Shown in pieces: positions 5,797 through 12,788 of a DNA stretch of 12,788 nucleotides; positions within the stretch are counted from its first letter, which is position 1, and each line of letters begins with the position of its first letter. Under the pieces are notes generated by a model. The model had not been told where the DNA came from. It did no database searches and saw only the letters and a list, made by a program, of their open reading frames with translations. Location: assembly GCA_041648755.1 (NCBI GenBank), contig JBAZOJ010000085.1, positions 1 to 12,788 on the forward strand. The letters are read 5' to 3'. The position numbers and the translations under genes are program-made. The stretch comes from JBAZOJ01 sp041648755 (GTDB taxonomy: Bacteria > Planctomycetota > B143-G9).

Positions 5797-7304
5797 AGAA
5801 ACTGCTGACTTCTCTCTTCGTCGGTCGGCTACTGGATGGAAGATGCCGTATGGTTTCGGGCATCGGTGCCGTATTCGCACTATCAGCCCTGCTGGCCCTG
5901 CTTGTGGTCTTCGCCGTCGCTGAGGATATCCCCGGCGGCGGATGGAGCGGGGCAAACATTCGGCCTGCATCGTTCGACGAACTGGAACGGGCATATCTCG
6001 CTTTGCCCGATCCGCCGGAGGTCGGCGGAGTCAACAGGAACAGCTACTTCATCTGGGGTCTCGCCAACCTGCTTTATGACTCCTTTTCCGAGGATCAGGC
6101 GAAGCAGTTGCCTCCCTGCATCGAACTGCAGGACTTCAAGGACAAGTACTGCAAGGGGCTCGACGCGATGGTTGCGAATCTCGCGCAGGCTGACAAGGAC
6201 ATTCCCGGTGTTACGGACATAGTGCTTTCCGCAGCTTTCCTGATGCATTCCCATTCGGTTTCCGCGGAGAGGAATTGGGTTCCGGCCGAAGAACATGCCG
6301 CGGAGATCATTGACTACTACACCACGGGCGAAGGAAAAGACAGGATGCAGAAAGCCTGCTTCCGCCAGGCGATGAGCATCCTCGCTAACAGGCGCCTGTC
6401 TTCGGCCTACACTGACTGCACAAACAAGATGGGCGGCAGAGGGCTGTTCCTGCTCGGGCGAATGGACGCCCCCCCCGTAGCAGCAAAGCCGCAGTATGGT
6501 ACTCGTGAGTTCGTTGAATACGCTGCGACGCCTATACCGGGACTTCCGGTGTCTCCTGACAGGAAACCGCGTGGCGGCAAGTATGACTGTCTGATGCACC
6601 CGTTCGTGAAAATCATGGACAAAGGCGCCGGGGCATACTTTGTATTCGGCGGATCCGACCCCAACCTATACATTACGACGTGGGGGGGAGGACCAACGTC
6701 ACCGCGCCACTACTTCGAGTCCTTCGTATTCCAACGGGGGTTTTTCCGGTCTGATTGCATTCCGAAGCGCAACCCGAGCGAAGGCAATCCCCTAAATGGA
6801 TTCTTCCATGATCTTGGGAATCGTATAGTGGCAGACATACGATCTGTTCGGATATCGGGCGAGTTCTGGACATCCATGGACATTCGCAAGCTCTGCGACC
6901 CTTCCGAGCAGTGTTACAGCCGAGTAATGGAGATGGCCGTCGTGAACGATCATCCGGAATTCGCGACAGGCCTCGAGGCCCTTGACGCATTGGCGAAGTA
7001 CAGTCCGAAAGAGCTCTTCAAGTACGACGCATACCTGCGCGAAAGCGAAGCGTTCCTTGTAGCCGATTACGAACGAACCGTCATAACAACCATACATACC
7101 CATGCTTTTCTAAATGGGCTAAAGGGCGCGACCATGTATGCCAGTCCGGACTTCACGACAGTGCCGAAGATCTGGGTAGTGTTCATTCCCAGGATATGGC
7201 TGCGCTACGGGGCGGTGTATGGCCTCGAATCGCTGCTGTTCGATATGAACCTGCTTGGAATAGGGGACCGCGAGAACCTGATCAAAGGCGACGGGAAGAA
7301 ATAG
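5793..7304 (+). CDS. Secreted protein of unknown function, second gene of a pair
   Basis: I do not recognise this 503-residue protein. It has a long N-terminal region (KKLLTSLFVGRLL) and then a hydrophobic segment at about residues 23-42, ending in AVA-ED, read as a signal peptide or an N-terminal anchor. The mature protein has roughly eight Cys residues (including CIELQDFKDKYC and CDPSEQC), suggesting disulfides after export, and a Gly/aromatic stretch (FVFGGSDPNLYITTWGGG, about 286-303). There is no clear repeat or catalytic signature. It begins with GTG overlapping the previous stop codon and ends 23 bp before the convergent SBBP-like gene. I considered DUF3160-type planctomycete proteins but could not match their conserved blocks. 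Confidence 0.75.
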   Translation: MKKLLTSLFVGRLLDGRCRMVSGIGAVFALSALLALLVVFAVAEDIPGGGWSGANIRPASFDELERAYLALPDPPEVGGVNRNSYFIWGLANLLYDSFSEDQAKQLPPCIELQDFKDKYCKGLDAMVANLAQADKDIPGVTDIVLSAAFLMHSHSVSAERNWVPAEEHAAEIIDYYTTGEGKDRMQKACFRQAMSILANRRLSSAYTDCTNKMGGRGLFLLGRMDAPPVAAKPQYGTREFVEYAATPIPGLPVSPDRKPRGGKYDCLMHPFVKIMDKGAGAYFVFGGSDPNLYITTWGGGPTSPRHYFESFVFQRGFFRSDCIPKRNPSEGNPLNGFFHDLGNRIVADIRSVRISGEFWTSMDIRKLCDPSEQCYSRVMEMAVVNDHPEFATGLEALDALAKYSPKELFKYDAYLRESEAFLVADYERTVITTIHTHAFLNGLKGATMYASPDFTTVPKIWVVFIPRIWLRYGAVYGLESLLFDMNLLGIGDRENLIKGDGKK

Positions 7305-7327
7305 CAGCCTGCGGCTTCCGTCGCGTG

Positions 7328-8698
7328 CTACTTCGGCGGGGCGACGCGCAGGACGAAGATCTCCGTGCCACCGCGCGGAATCAGCGAGACATTGTTATAG
7401 GTCATCACTTCCTGGTAGTTCCCCGTAACCCAGCAGCCGCCTGCGGCATCGCAGCAGATATCGCCACCGTACGTGTGGTTATCTGTGAGCTTGTGTTGCC
7501 CGATTATATTGCACTGCGCGTCAACCAGCGCGATCAGGGTCTCCTTGCGGTATTGCGGGTTGCGGATGCTTTCGCCAGCGTAGGTGTTCACCAGTACCCA
7601 GCAACTGTCAGGGCCCATGGCACAGATGCCTGCGACGTTGTTAATCAGCAGGCCGGGAAGAGTGTTCGCGGCCTCGCAATTACCGTTGGGGGCGATGCGA
7701 GCAACGTAGGTGTCAACCTGGTTGGCGGCGTCGAGCTCGATTTGACAGAACTTGGAACTCCCCGCAATTGTGCCGGTGAGCCAGCATCCGCCCTTGCCGT
7801 CGGGACAGACCTTGATGCCAAGCGTCTCGCCGCCCTGTGCGCTGCGGACCAACTGCCATTTTCCGGCTGAGTCGCACCGCGCCAGAAAAGCCTGGTTGGA
7901 CGTTCCGCCGGTCAGAAGTTCCTTGCCGAACCCCGCCGCTCCGGTATAGACGCCAGTGACCCACACGCCGCCGTCCGGGGCCAGACACATGTCGCTGATA
8001 TGCAGGCTGCCGTCTGACGAGATCTCCGCGCAGGCAAGCACCTTGGCCTCGGCATCGAAGTGTATGACAAGGGAGCGCGTCTCTCCCTGCTTCACCTTCA
8101 GTTCACCGATCTTGGTCGGGCCCTTGATCTCGCAGGCCACCCATACGCCTGTGCCGCCGTCGAGGCACAATGCGCAGAATATATCGTTGACCGGGCCGCC
8201 GAACTCCTGTTTGACCTTTACGACGTTGTCGTTGCCCATACGCGTGATGAAGGCGTTGTCGCCGGATTTTTCGTCCTTGAGATTCTTCGGGTACACGCCG
8301 CCGATCCAGCCGAAATCTGCCGTAGCGGCCACATCGAATTTCTGGAAGTCATCGCGGTAGCGGGTCTTCAGGTTCTCGGCCCATTCCCATCTCTTCTCGA
8401 CGTCAAAACGCCCAACGTAGCGCTCCATCGTCTTTGAGGCTTTGACAACGGACTTGCCCACGCTGAAGGCGCTGTTGGTCAGCATTATCATCCAGAATCC
8501 GCCTCTGCCGTCGGCGCTAAGGGCAAGCGCGTCCTCGTTGCCTTTGCCGCCGAGGGAATACTGCTCCGTGACCTTCAGCTCGGCCACTTTTTTCGGCGGA
8601 TCCTCGGCCTCGTCCTCCCCGAGAAGAATGGGCAGCGGGGCGACGGCCAGCGCCACTGTCACAGCAATCAGCAGGAGAATCAACGGGCGGTATTTCAT
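7328..8698 (-). CDS. Exported seven-repeat SBBP-like beta-propeller protein
   Basis: This 456-residue protein begins with a signal peptide (MKYRPLILLLIAVTVALAV) and then shows seven imperfect repeats centred on a G-G-x-W-V/L-x-G-like strand: about residues 67 (GGFWMIM), 131 (WIGGVY), 184 (GVWVACE), 244 (GGVWVTGVY), 304 (GGCWLTGT), 365 (SCWVLV) and 421 (GGCWVTGNY). Spacing is 53-64 residues, close to 60. Intervening sequence such as FLARCDSAGKW and YVARIAPNGN fits the SBBP (seven-bladed beta-propeller) repeat pattern. It is probably one closed seven-blade propeller with a binding function; no enzyme motif is visible. Its start resembles that of the other propeller (MKY, then a Leu-rich core). 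It lies 54 bp downstream of the peptidase gene in the same direction, with its own promoter-like sequence. Confidence 0.82.
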   Translation of the reverse strand: MKYRPLILLLIAVTVALAVAPLPILLGEDEAEDPPKKVAELKVTEQYSLGGKGNEDALALSADGRGGFWMIMLTNSAFSVGKSVVKASKTMERYVGRFDVEKRWEWAENLKTRYRDDFQKFDVAATADFGWIGGVYPKNLKDEKSGDNAFITRMGNDNVVKVKQEFGGPVNDIFCALCLDGGTGVWVACEIKGPTKIGELKVKQGETRSLVIHFDAEAKVLACAEISSDGSLHISDMCLAPDGGVWVTGVYTGAAGFGKELLTGGTSNQAFLARCDSAGKWQLVRSAQGGETLGIKVCPDGKGGCWLTGTIAGSSKFCQIELDAANQVDTYVARIAPNGNCEAANTLPGLLINNVAGICAMGPDSCWVLVNTYAGESIRNPQYRKETLIALVDAQCNIIGQHKLTDNHTYGGDICCDAAGGCWVTGNYQEVMTYNNVSLIPRGGTEIFVLRVAPPK

Positions 8699-8726
8699 GT
8701 TCGGGCTTCTTTGTCCTCTTCTAATA

Positions 8727-8756
8727 GTAGTACGTTCGACAAATGTATCGTGTCAA
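8727..8756 (-). promoter_or_regulatory. Possible promoter of the SBBP-like gene
   Basis: A perfect TTGACA (8751-8756) overlaps the stop codon of the upstream peptidase gene. TACTAC (8727-8732) lies 18 nt downstream as a moderate -10 box. An AAGAGGA follows but sits about 15 nt from the ATG, further than usual. Confidence 0.4.
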
Positions 8757-10195
8757 CACTCTCGTCCCGCTACCGCGCCGATGAGCTTGGGCAGCACGGA
8801 GAAAGCAAAGTCCTTCTTCACCCGTTCCGTTGCCAGATGCGCATCCGCGCCCAGCGGACCGAGGTTCACCACCGGAACACCAAGGGGGATCATCCGAATT
8901 CCGTCAAGTTCCGGATCCGGGACAATGGTAGCGCTCATCTCGCGCTCCTGTTCATCGGGGCTCCCCCAAAGGAAGGATGCGTCGCTGATGAAGGGGAACT
9001 CGCCCTCCGGCTTCGCCGCAATCCCCAGCTTGCCGGAAATCTCCGATATTCTGCCTGAAAGCCGCTTCTTGAGTTCGGCGGGAAACGGCGCCGCGGGATA
9101 CCAGGGATCGAGCAGCGTCATCGCGACCGTGGCATTCCCGCTACGCGACTGCAGCCACGCCTCAACAGCGTTCGCGACGCCATGGACGTATGGCACCTTC
9201 GCTTCGGGGACAGCCAGGTGGTTCTTTTTGACATCGTCGGGGCCGCAGAAGTAGAACTCCGCCCGGTACTCGCACGCGCTGGCAAGGGCCTTGCGAAAAT
9301 CCATAAGCCGTTTGTCGCACTCGCCCGAGCGATAAGGAAGGGAAAACAGCACGTGGATCGCCCCGCCGCCGGTGTAGCCGTCCTTCGGACCCGTCGAAAT
9401 ACTTAGAAGAGATGCTTTGTCGGTCAATGTCATTACGCGCGCCACCAGGTCATAGAGGCAGATGCTCGATCCATAGCCCTGGGGATGGGGGATCTTCTTG
9501 AAGAAGTCGAGGACTTTCCTGACACTGAAGCCGGAAATGTACCCCGCGTGACGAGGAGGCTCGTACAGCGTCACAAGCACGTTGACCTTGCCCTCGCTAC
9601 CAAACCAGACCGGATACTGGGAATCTCCCTCGGGGACGATCTCCGAGTTGATGGCGTAGATGTACTCGAGGCCACGGACGTGAGCGAATCGCTCCAGCGC
9701 GGCGGCGCCATGGCGCGCACCCAGCGAAAGACCTTCTTCATCGGCAAAGCAGGCGAACAGCAGAGAGCACGCGCTATCGCATTCCTTCGCGAGATGCCCG
9801 CCGATTAGTTGCGCCGCGAGCCCCGCTTTCATATCGAACGCCCCGCGCCCGGGCAGGTAACCTTCGGGGGAGCCGTGAATTCTGGCGAGTTCGTCGGGAT
9901 TGGTTGCGGCCTCACGCTCGCGGCCGGGGAAAAACTTTGCGTACGAGCGGTATCCGACGGTGTCGCTGTGGCCAATGAGCAGGATTGTCCGTTTGGTGCG
10001 GCCGGGGATAAAGAGAAAGGCGTTTTTTCTTCCGTTGCCAAGGTCGTTTTCGGAGCCACAGACGGGCTCCCAGCCGAGGGTGCACCCCCAGCGCGTCAGG
10101 GCGTCAGCGACTGCGGCTTCTCCGCCTTCCCCGTAAGCGGAAGGCAGCACTACCAGTTCCCTGCAGATCTGCTCGGTCAGTTCCTCAAGATGCAC
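8753..10195 (-). CDS. M20-family metallopeptidase, RocB-like
   Basis: This is a cytoplasmic two-zinc aminoacylase/peptidase-type hydrolase of 480 residues from a GTG start. M20 landmarks from that start are: IGHSDTVG with zinc ligand H76 and D78, GRGAFDMKAG with bridging D121, ADEEG with catalytic E153 and ligand E154, NSE near 185, and a late GADAHLATERV with H453. The 'DPDEL-like' NPDEL, the FGRG-like PGRGAFDMKAG and the final HxxTERV are characteristic of RocB, an arginine-utilisation protein of Bacillus, whose substrate is not firmly known; DapE/ArgE-type activity is the alternative. An ATG frame extends to 10384, but that would run through the divergent promoter and the ResB start. The GTG at 10195 has GGGAG 5 nt upstream and lies ~48 nt after a good promoter, so I chose it. 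No signal peptide follows from this start. Confidence 0.85.
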   Translation of the reverse strand: MHLEELTEQICRELVVLPSAYGEGGEAAVADALTRWGCTLGWEPVCGSENDLGNGRKNAFLFIPGRTKRTILLIGHSDTVGYRSYAKFFPGREREAATNPDELARIHGSPEGYLPGRGAFDMKAGLAAQLIGGHLAKECDSACSLLFACFADEEGLSLGARHGAAALERFAHVRGLEYIYAINSEIVPEGDSQYPVWFGSEGKVNVLVTLYEPPRHAGYISGFSVRKVLDFFKKIPHPQGYGSSICLYDLVARVMTLTDKASLLSISTGPKDGYTGGGAIHVLFSLPYRSGECDKRLMDFRKALASACEYRAEFYFCGPDDVKKNHLAVPEAKVPYVHGVANAVEAWLQSRSGNATVAMTLLDPWYPAAPFPAELKKRLSGRISEISGKLGIAAKPEGEFPFISDASFLWGSPDEQEREMSATIVPDPELDGIRMIPLGVPVVNLGPLGADAHLATERVKKDFAFSVLPKLIGAVAGREC

Positions 10196-10249
10196 GCTTG
10201 CTCCCGGTCGGCGAGTTCTCGGCTGTGTAGTGGATATTATCCTCATAAG

Positions 10250-10278
10250 AGTATAATAGGGAAATGCAGAATGGTCAA
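10250..10278 (-). promoter_or_regulatory. Promoter of the RocB-like peptidase gene
   Basis: TTGACC (10273-10278) and TATACT (10250-10255) are separated by the ideal 17 nt on the minus strand. Predicted start is near 10243, leaving a ~48-nt leader before the GTG at 10195. The -35 box lies inside the first codons of the divergent ResB gene. Confidence 0.6.
10252..10257 (+). promoter_or_regulatory. -10 box of the ResB-CcsA operon
   Basis: A perfect TATAAT lies 6 nt before the ATG at 10264, so the transcript would begin at or next to the start codon. No good -35 box is evident 16-18 nt upstream. It overlaps the -10 box of the divergent peptidase promoter by four bases. A small palindrome GGATA-T-TATCC (10232-10242) just upstream could be an operator. 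Confidence 0.5.
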
Positions 10279-11529
10279 GGCAACCAGCCCCCCGCCAGAG
10301 TATTTTCGGAAATGGTTCCTCCGTCGATGGCGGCCGCGCTGCTGTTTCTATCGCTTTTCTGGAGTATGCGCCACCCCGGAACACCCCAGGCTTTCGCGAT
10401 AGTAGCGGCGGTATTCGCCATTCCGCAGCTTTTCTTCCCGTTCACTTGGCGGGTTCTGCGGTCGCCCTACGTATTGATCATCACGGGCGGACTTATTGCA
10501 CTGTCCTGCATTTTCGGCTCGCTTTTCTCCGCTCCGTTCGCTCAGGTCTACGTATACTCCGCGCCGTGGTTCCTTGTCTTCTGCTGGTATTTCTCGCTTG
10601 GCTGCCTTGCGTCCGGGCTGATTTTCACCCGCACGAGCCGCTTCGCCCCCGCAGCGCTGCACCTTTCCTTCGTACTCATAGCAGGTGGCTTTGCGCTTGA
10701 CGGATTCCTTGCCGCCGAGGGAGTCTTCCGCACCACGATGAAGACCGCCCCCGGTGTTATGCCTCCCGCGTATGGCCACTTCGCGCCGGGAGAATCCTCC
10801 GACACCTATATCACCGACAGGCGCGACCCCGGAAGCCCGCTCCCGTTCACACTCAAGCTGAACAGCTTCGATGTGGAGTTCGAGACCTTGCTGCGCGTTG
10901 CCGTTACGCCGGGCATCGAGGCTTCCGCCGGACAATGCCGCTTCAAGATAATGGGCTATGCAGTCGGCGAAGGCGACAAGCTGGTGCAAGATGTCAACGC
11001 GCAGGACCTGGACTCCGCGCTCATCGTGCTGCAGGTGGTTATGAAGGGCGTCGAAAACACCGCGGCCATCCCGTTCGACGGGGGCGACTTCGGACCGTTC
11101 AACGCCGAAGTATCGTATGAGGCCGATCCGGCAGGGGGCAGAATAACGGACATCATGATCAATATCGTGCAGAAGGTTCCCAAGCACTACACCTCGGTTG
11201 TTGATGTAGTTGTTGAAGGCGAAACCGTGATCAAGGATGCCGTCATCGAGGTCAACAAGCCCCTTCGTTTCGAGGGCTGGAGCATCTACCAGGCGGACTG
11301 GGGCCGTTACGTCTCCCTGGACGAATGGGAATCACTGCCCGGCAACATGCGTTCCGAACGGCAGTTCGAGCAGTACATCAAGAAGAACGAAATCCCGCCC
11401 ACCAGCATGTTCACCATCTCGCGCAGGCCTGGAAAATGGCTGGTGTACCTGGGGTATATCCTCATGTGCGCCTTCTCCCTCGCCCTGCTGGCGATGCCCC
11501 GCAACCCGAGCAACGGAGGGAACTCGTAA
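10264..11529 (+). CDS. resB: ResB-like cytochrome c biogenesis protein
   Basis: This is one half of the System II (Ccs) cytochrome c synthetase, a membrane protein that with CcsA carries haem across the membrane and attaches it to apocytochrome c. The 421-residue product has about four N-terminal membrane segments (roughly residues 20-35, 42-60, 66-90, 100-122), a further one at 130-150 containing H133 in LHLSFVLIAGG (the position of a conserved ResB haem ligand), a large extracytoplasmic domain, the ResB signature NKPLRFEGWSIYQ (331-343) and a final membrane segment at 392-411. It overlaps the next gene (TAATG), as expected for partners acting in a 1:1 complex. The ATG at 10264 follows a TATAAT box by 6 nt; a later ATG at 10312 is possible but less consistent with the promoter. 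Confidence 0.88.
   Translation: MQNGQGNQPPARVFSEMVPPSMAAALLFLSLFWSMRHPGTPQAFAIVAAVFAIPQLFFPFTWRVLRSPYVLIITGGLIALSCIFGSLFSAPFAQVYVYSAPWFLVFCWYFSLGCLASGLIFTRTSRFAPAALHLSFVLIAGGFALDGFLAAEGVFRTTMKTAPGVMPPAYGHFAPGESSDTYITDRRDPGSPLPFTLKLNSFDVEFETLLRVAVTPGIEASAGQCRFKIMGYAVGEGDKLVQDVNAQDLDSALIVLQVVMKGVENTAAIPFDGGDFGPFNAEVSYEADPAGGRITDIMINIVQKVPKHYTSVVDVVVEGETVIKDAVIEVNKPLRFEGWSIYQADWGRYVSLDEWESLPGNMRSERQFEQYIKKNEIPPTSMFTISRRPGKWLVYLGYILMCAFSLALLAMPRNPSNGGNS
11515..11520 (+). promoter_or_regulatory. Ribosome binding site of ccsA
   Basis: GGAGGG lies 8 nt before the ATG at 11529, inside the end of the ResB gene. It decides the start against longer frames reaching back to 11325. Confidence 0.75.
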
Positions 11530-12527
11530 TGCCCCTTGAGCTTTACATTTCCCTCGCCGCTTTCCTGTTGTCGGGCGTGGCTTTCACCGTTGCGCTCGCA
11601 GTACCGGGCACAAGGGCAATCCGCGTTGCCGCGTACGTGCTGCAGGCCTCGGGCGTCGCAATGGGGCTGTACTACTTCGGGCACGAGTGGCTCGCGGTGG
11701 GTTACCCTCCGCTGCGAAATCTCTTCGAGAGCCTCACCATAATGGCGATACTGGCGTCGGGGTGGAACCTCGTCCAGGCGATTTTCCGACCCGTGGCCAT
11801 TCTCGGCCCAATGACCGGATTCCTCTCAGCGCTGCTGATGGCCGGGGCCTCACAGTTCGAGGGGCCGTCGGAAGTCACGATGCCCGCGCTTCAACACTCG
11901 CTCTGGCTCACTACGCACGTACTGCTGATCATGCTCGCATACGTTGCCGTGCTGATTTCGGCGCTGGTAGCCATGGCTCTTATTGCAGGTCGTCGCGGAT
12001 TCAACCGCGTTGCCTCGCTTGGCGTATTCAGCCTTGTGCTGTCAGGCTGCCTGGGAGCGCTCGTGATCATACTCCTGCGGACCTGGGGAGTTATCAGCCT
12101 TGAGGACCGCGCGTCAATCGGCGGGACAATAATCGCTGTGGCGTTTGTCGGCGGCTCACTGCTGCTTCCGCTGCTATACGGGCTCGCGTCAAAACTCGGC
12201 ATTTTTGCCGCTTTTGAGGATAACCCCGCGCTCGAGGATTTCCTGTATCGCACAGCCCTGATCGCGCTGCCGCTGACCACGCTGGGGATCATCACCGGCT
12301 CGGTCTGGGGCGATGTGGCGTGGGGCAGGTACTGGGGCTGGGACCCCAAGGAGGTCTGGGCGCTGGTAACATGGATTTCCCTGCTTGAGTACTTGCATCT
12401 CCGACGGCTGGGCGAACGCGCGCAGCTCGCGGCCAAGTGGGTGCTGGTAGCAGGGCTCCTCACCGTGCTGTTCAACTACTTCGGCGTGAACTTCCTGCTG
12501 GCGGGCCTGCACAGCTACGCGGGATAG
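11529..12527 (+). CDS. ccsA: CcsA/ResC-type cytochrome c assembly protein (haem-handling WWD protein)
   Basis: This 332-residue polytopic membrane protein exports haem and presents it to apocytochrome c together with ResB. It carries the WWD signature WGDVAWGRYWGWDPKEVWAL (260-279), which binds haem on the outer face. The four expected conserved His are H52 (FGHEW), H130 (LTTHVLL), H290 (YLHLR) and H328 (AGLHSYA). The early PPLRNLFESL motif (60-69) is also typical, and about eight membrane segments are evident. Length matches the CcsA family. It starts at an ATG overlapping the ResB stop codon (TAATG), with a strong ribosome site. A thioredoxin-like ResA/CcsX partner is not in the window. CcmC/CcmF are related, but the ResB neighbour makes System II the clear choice. 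Confidence 0.93.
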   Translation: MPLELYISLAAFLLSGVAFTVALAVPGTRAIRVAAYVLQASGVAMGLYYFGHEWLAVGYPPLRNLFESLTIMAILASGWNLVQAIFRPVAILGPMTGFLSALLMAGASQFEGPSEVTMPALQHSLWLTTHVLLIMLAYVAVLISALVAMALIAGRRGFNRVASLGVFSLVLSGCLGALVIILLRTWGVISLEDRASIGGTIIAVAFVGGSLLLPLLYGLASKLGIFAAFEDNPALEDFLYRTALIALPLTTLGIITGSVWGDVAWGRYWGWDPKEVWALVTWISLLEYLHLRRLGERAQLAAKWVLVAGLLTVLFNYFGVNFLLAGLHSYAG

Positions 12528-12573
12528 CACCCCTTCCCCACCTGCCGCATTCGCGCTTCCCGAACCCAAAAAC

Positions 12574-12582
12574 TGCTATATT
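12574..12582 (+). promoter_or_regulatory. Extended -10 promoter before the transporter gene
   Basis: TGC-TATATT forms an extended -10 box, identical to that of the R-M promoter. A good -35 box is not visible. Predicted transcription starts near 12589, about 35 nt before the ATG at 12624. Confidence 0.4.
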
Positions 12583-12623
12583 ACGCCCCAAAGGACGCGT
12601 GACATCACGTCCACAGGAATGGA

Positions 12624-12788
12624 ATGCGGATAGCTCTGCTTGATTCGCTTCTGGTCAAGATAGTCGGCCTGAAGGCGATCGGACGGGCGTTCCACTACAG
12701 GAATCTGCGCCTGTTCTTCGCCGGCCAGATCGTGTCGCTCTCCGGCACCTGGATGCAGCAGGTGGCGATGAGCTGGCTGGTCTATCGT
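12624..12788 (+). CDS. MFS transporter, N-terminal part (cut by window end)
   Basis: The first 55 codons are in the window. They read MRIALLDSLLVKIVG at the start and continue to HYRNLRLFFAGQIVSLSG and TWMQQVAMSWLVYR, which is the opening of a major facilitator of the EntS/MFS_3 (efflux) group: a short cytoplasmic N-terminus, then the first membrane helix with the G-T-W-M-Q-Q-V-A pattern. AGGA 5 nt upstream supports the ATG at 12624; an ATG five bases earlier hits a stop after four codons. Substrate cannot be judged. Confidence 0.8.
   Translation, partial: MRIALLDSLLVKIVGLKAIGRAFHYRNLRLFFAGQIVSLSGTWMQQVAMSWLVYR

Noticed and set aside
7305..7327. AGCC-TGC-GGCT hairpin between convergent genes as a bidirectional terminator
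   Set aside because: The 4-bp stem is too short and there is no T-tract on either strand.
10196..10384. N-terminal extension of the peptidase to an ATG at 10384
   Set aside because: It would overlap the ResB gene and place the start upstream of the best promoter; M20 similarity begins only after the GTG at 10195.
1..12788. CRISPR arrays, tRNA or rRNA genes, insertion sequences, retron or phage genes
   Set aside because: I looked for regularly spaced repeats, cloverleaf signals, transposase motifs and terminal inverted repeats and saw none.

Overview
The window looks like chromosomal DNA from a fairly GC-rich, Gram-negative-type bacterium. It encodes several Sec-exported proteins, a System II (ResB/CcsA) cytochrome c assembly pair, a RocB-like M20 peptidase and large exported beta-propeller proteins. 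That mix would fit Planctomycetes or related uncultured phyla, but the sequence contains no phylogenetic marker, so the placement is only a guess.

Layout. Positions 1-466 hold no intact gene, only a remnant of the 3' end of a propeller gene (201-260). Positions 467-2109 (minus strand) hold a compact two-gene restriction-modification (R-M) system: a D12-class adenine methyltransferase followed after 2 nt by an HNH-type nuclease. This cassette lies immediately downstream of, and in the same orientation as, a 759-residue exported Asp-box propeller protein (2308-4587, minus). The last ~50 coding bases of that gene plus ~20 bases past its stop are duplicated on the far side of the cassette (182-253 versus 2284-2360). 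The R-M promoter sits across the edge of that repeat, and a 48-codon ORF lies between promoter and methyltransferase, overlapping its start codon. Positions 4588-5037 are a repeat-filled intergenic region.

Positions 5038-7304 (plus) carry two overlapping genes for secreted proteins I do not recognise. Convergent to them is a seven-repeat, SBBP-like exported propeller (7328-8698, minus), preceded by a RocB-like M20 metallopeptidase (8753-10195, minus). Divergent from the peptidase is a ResB-CcsA operon (10264-12527, plus) for haem delivery to c-type cytochromes. The window ends inside an MFS transporter gene (12624 onward).

Functionally, the window is a host-like background (exported propellers, secreted pair, cytochrome c assembly, peptidase, transporter) interrupted by one mobile-looking R-M cassette. 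The most interesting points are the direct repeats around that cassette, its promoter at the repeat junction, the coupled mini-ORF, and a recurring promoter layout in which the -10 box lies 6-7 nt before the start codon, suggesting leaderless mRNAs. The strongest claim of novelty is the R-M insertion structure. I do not see a clearly new multi-gene defence system.
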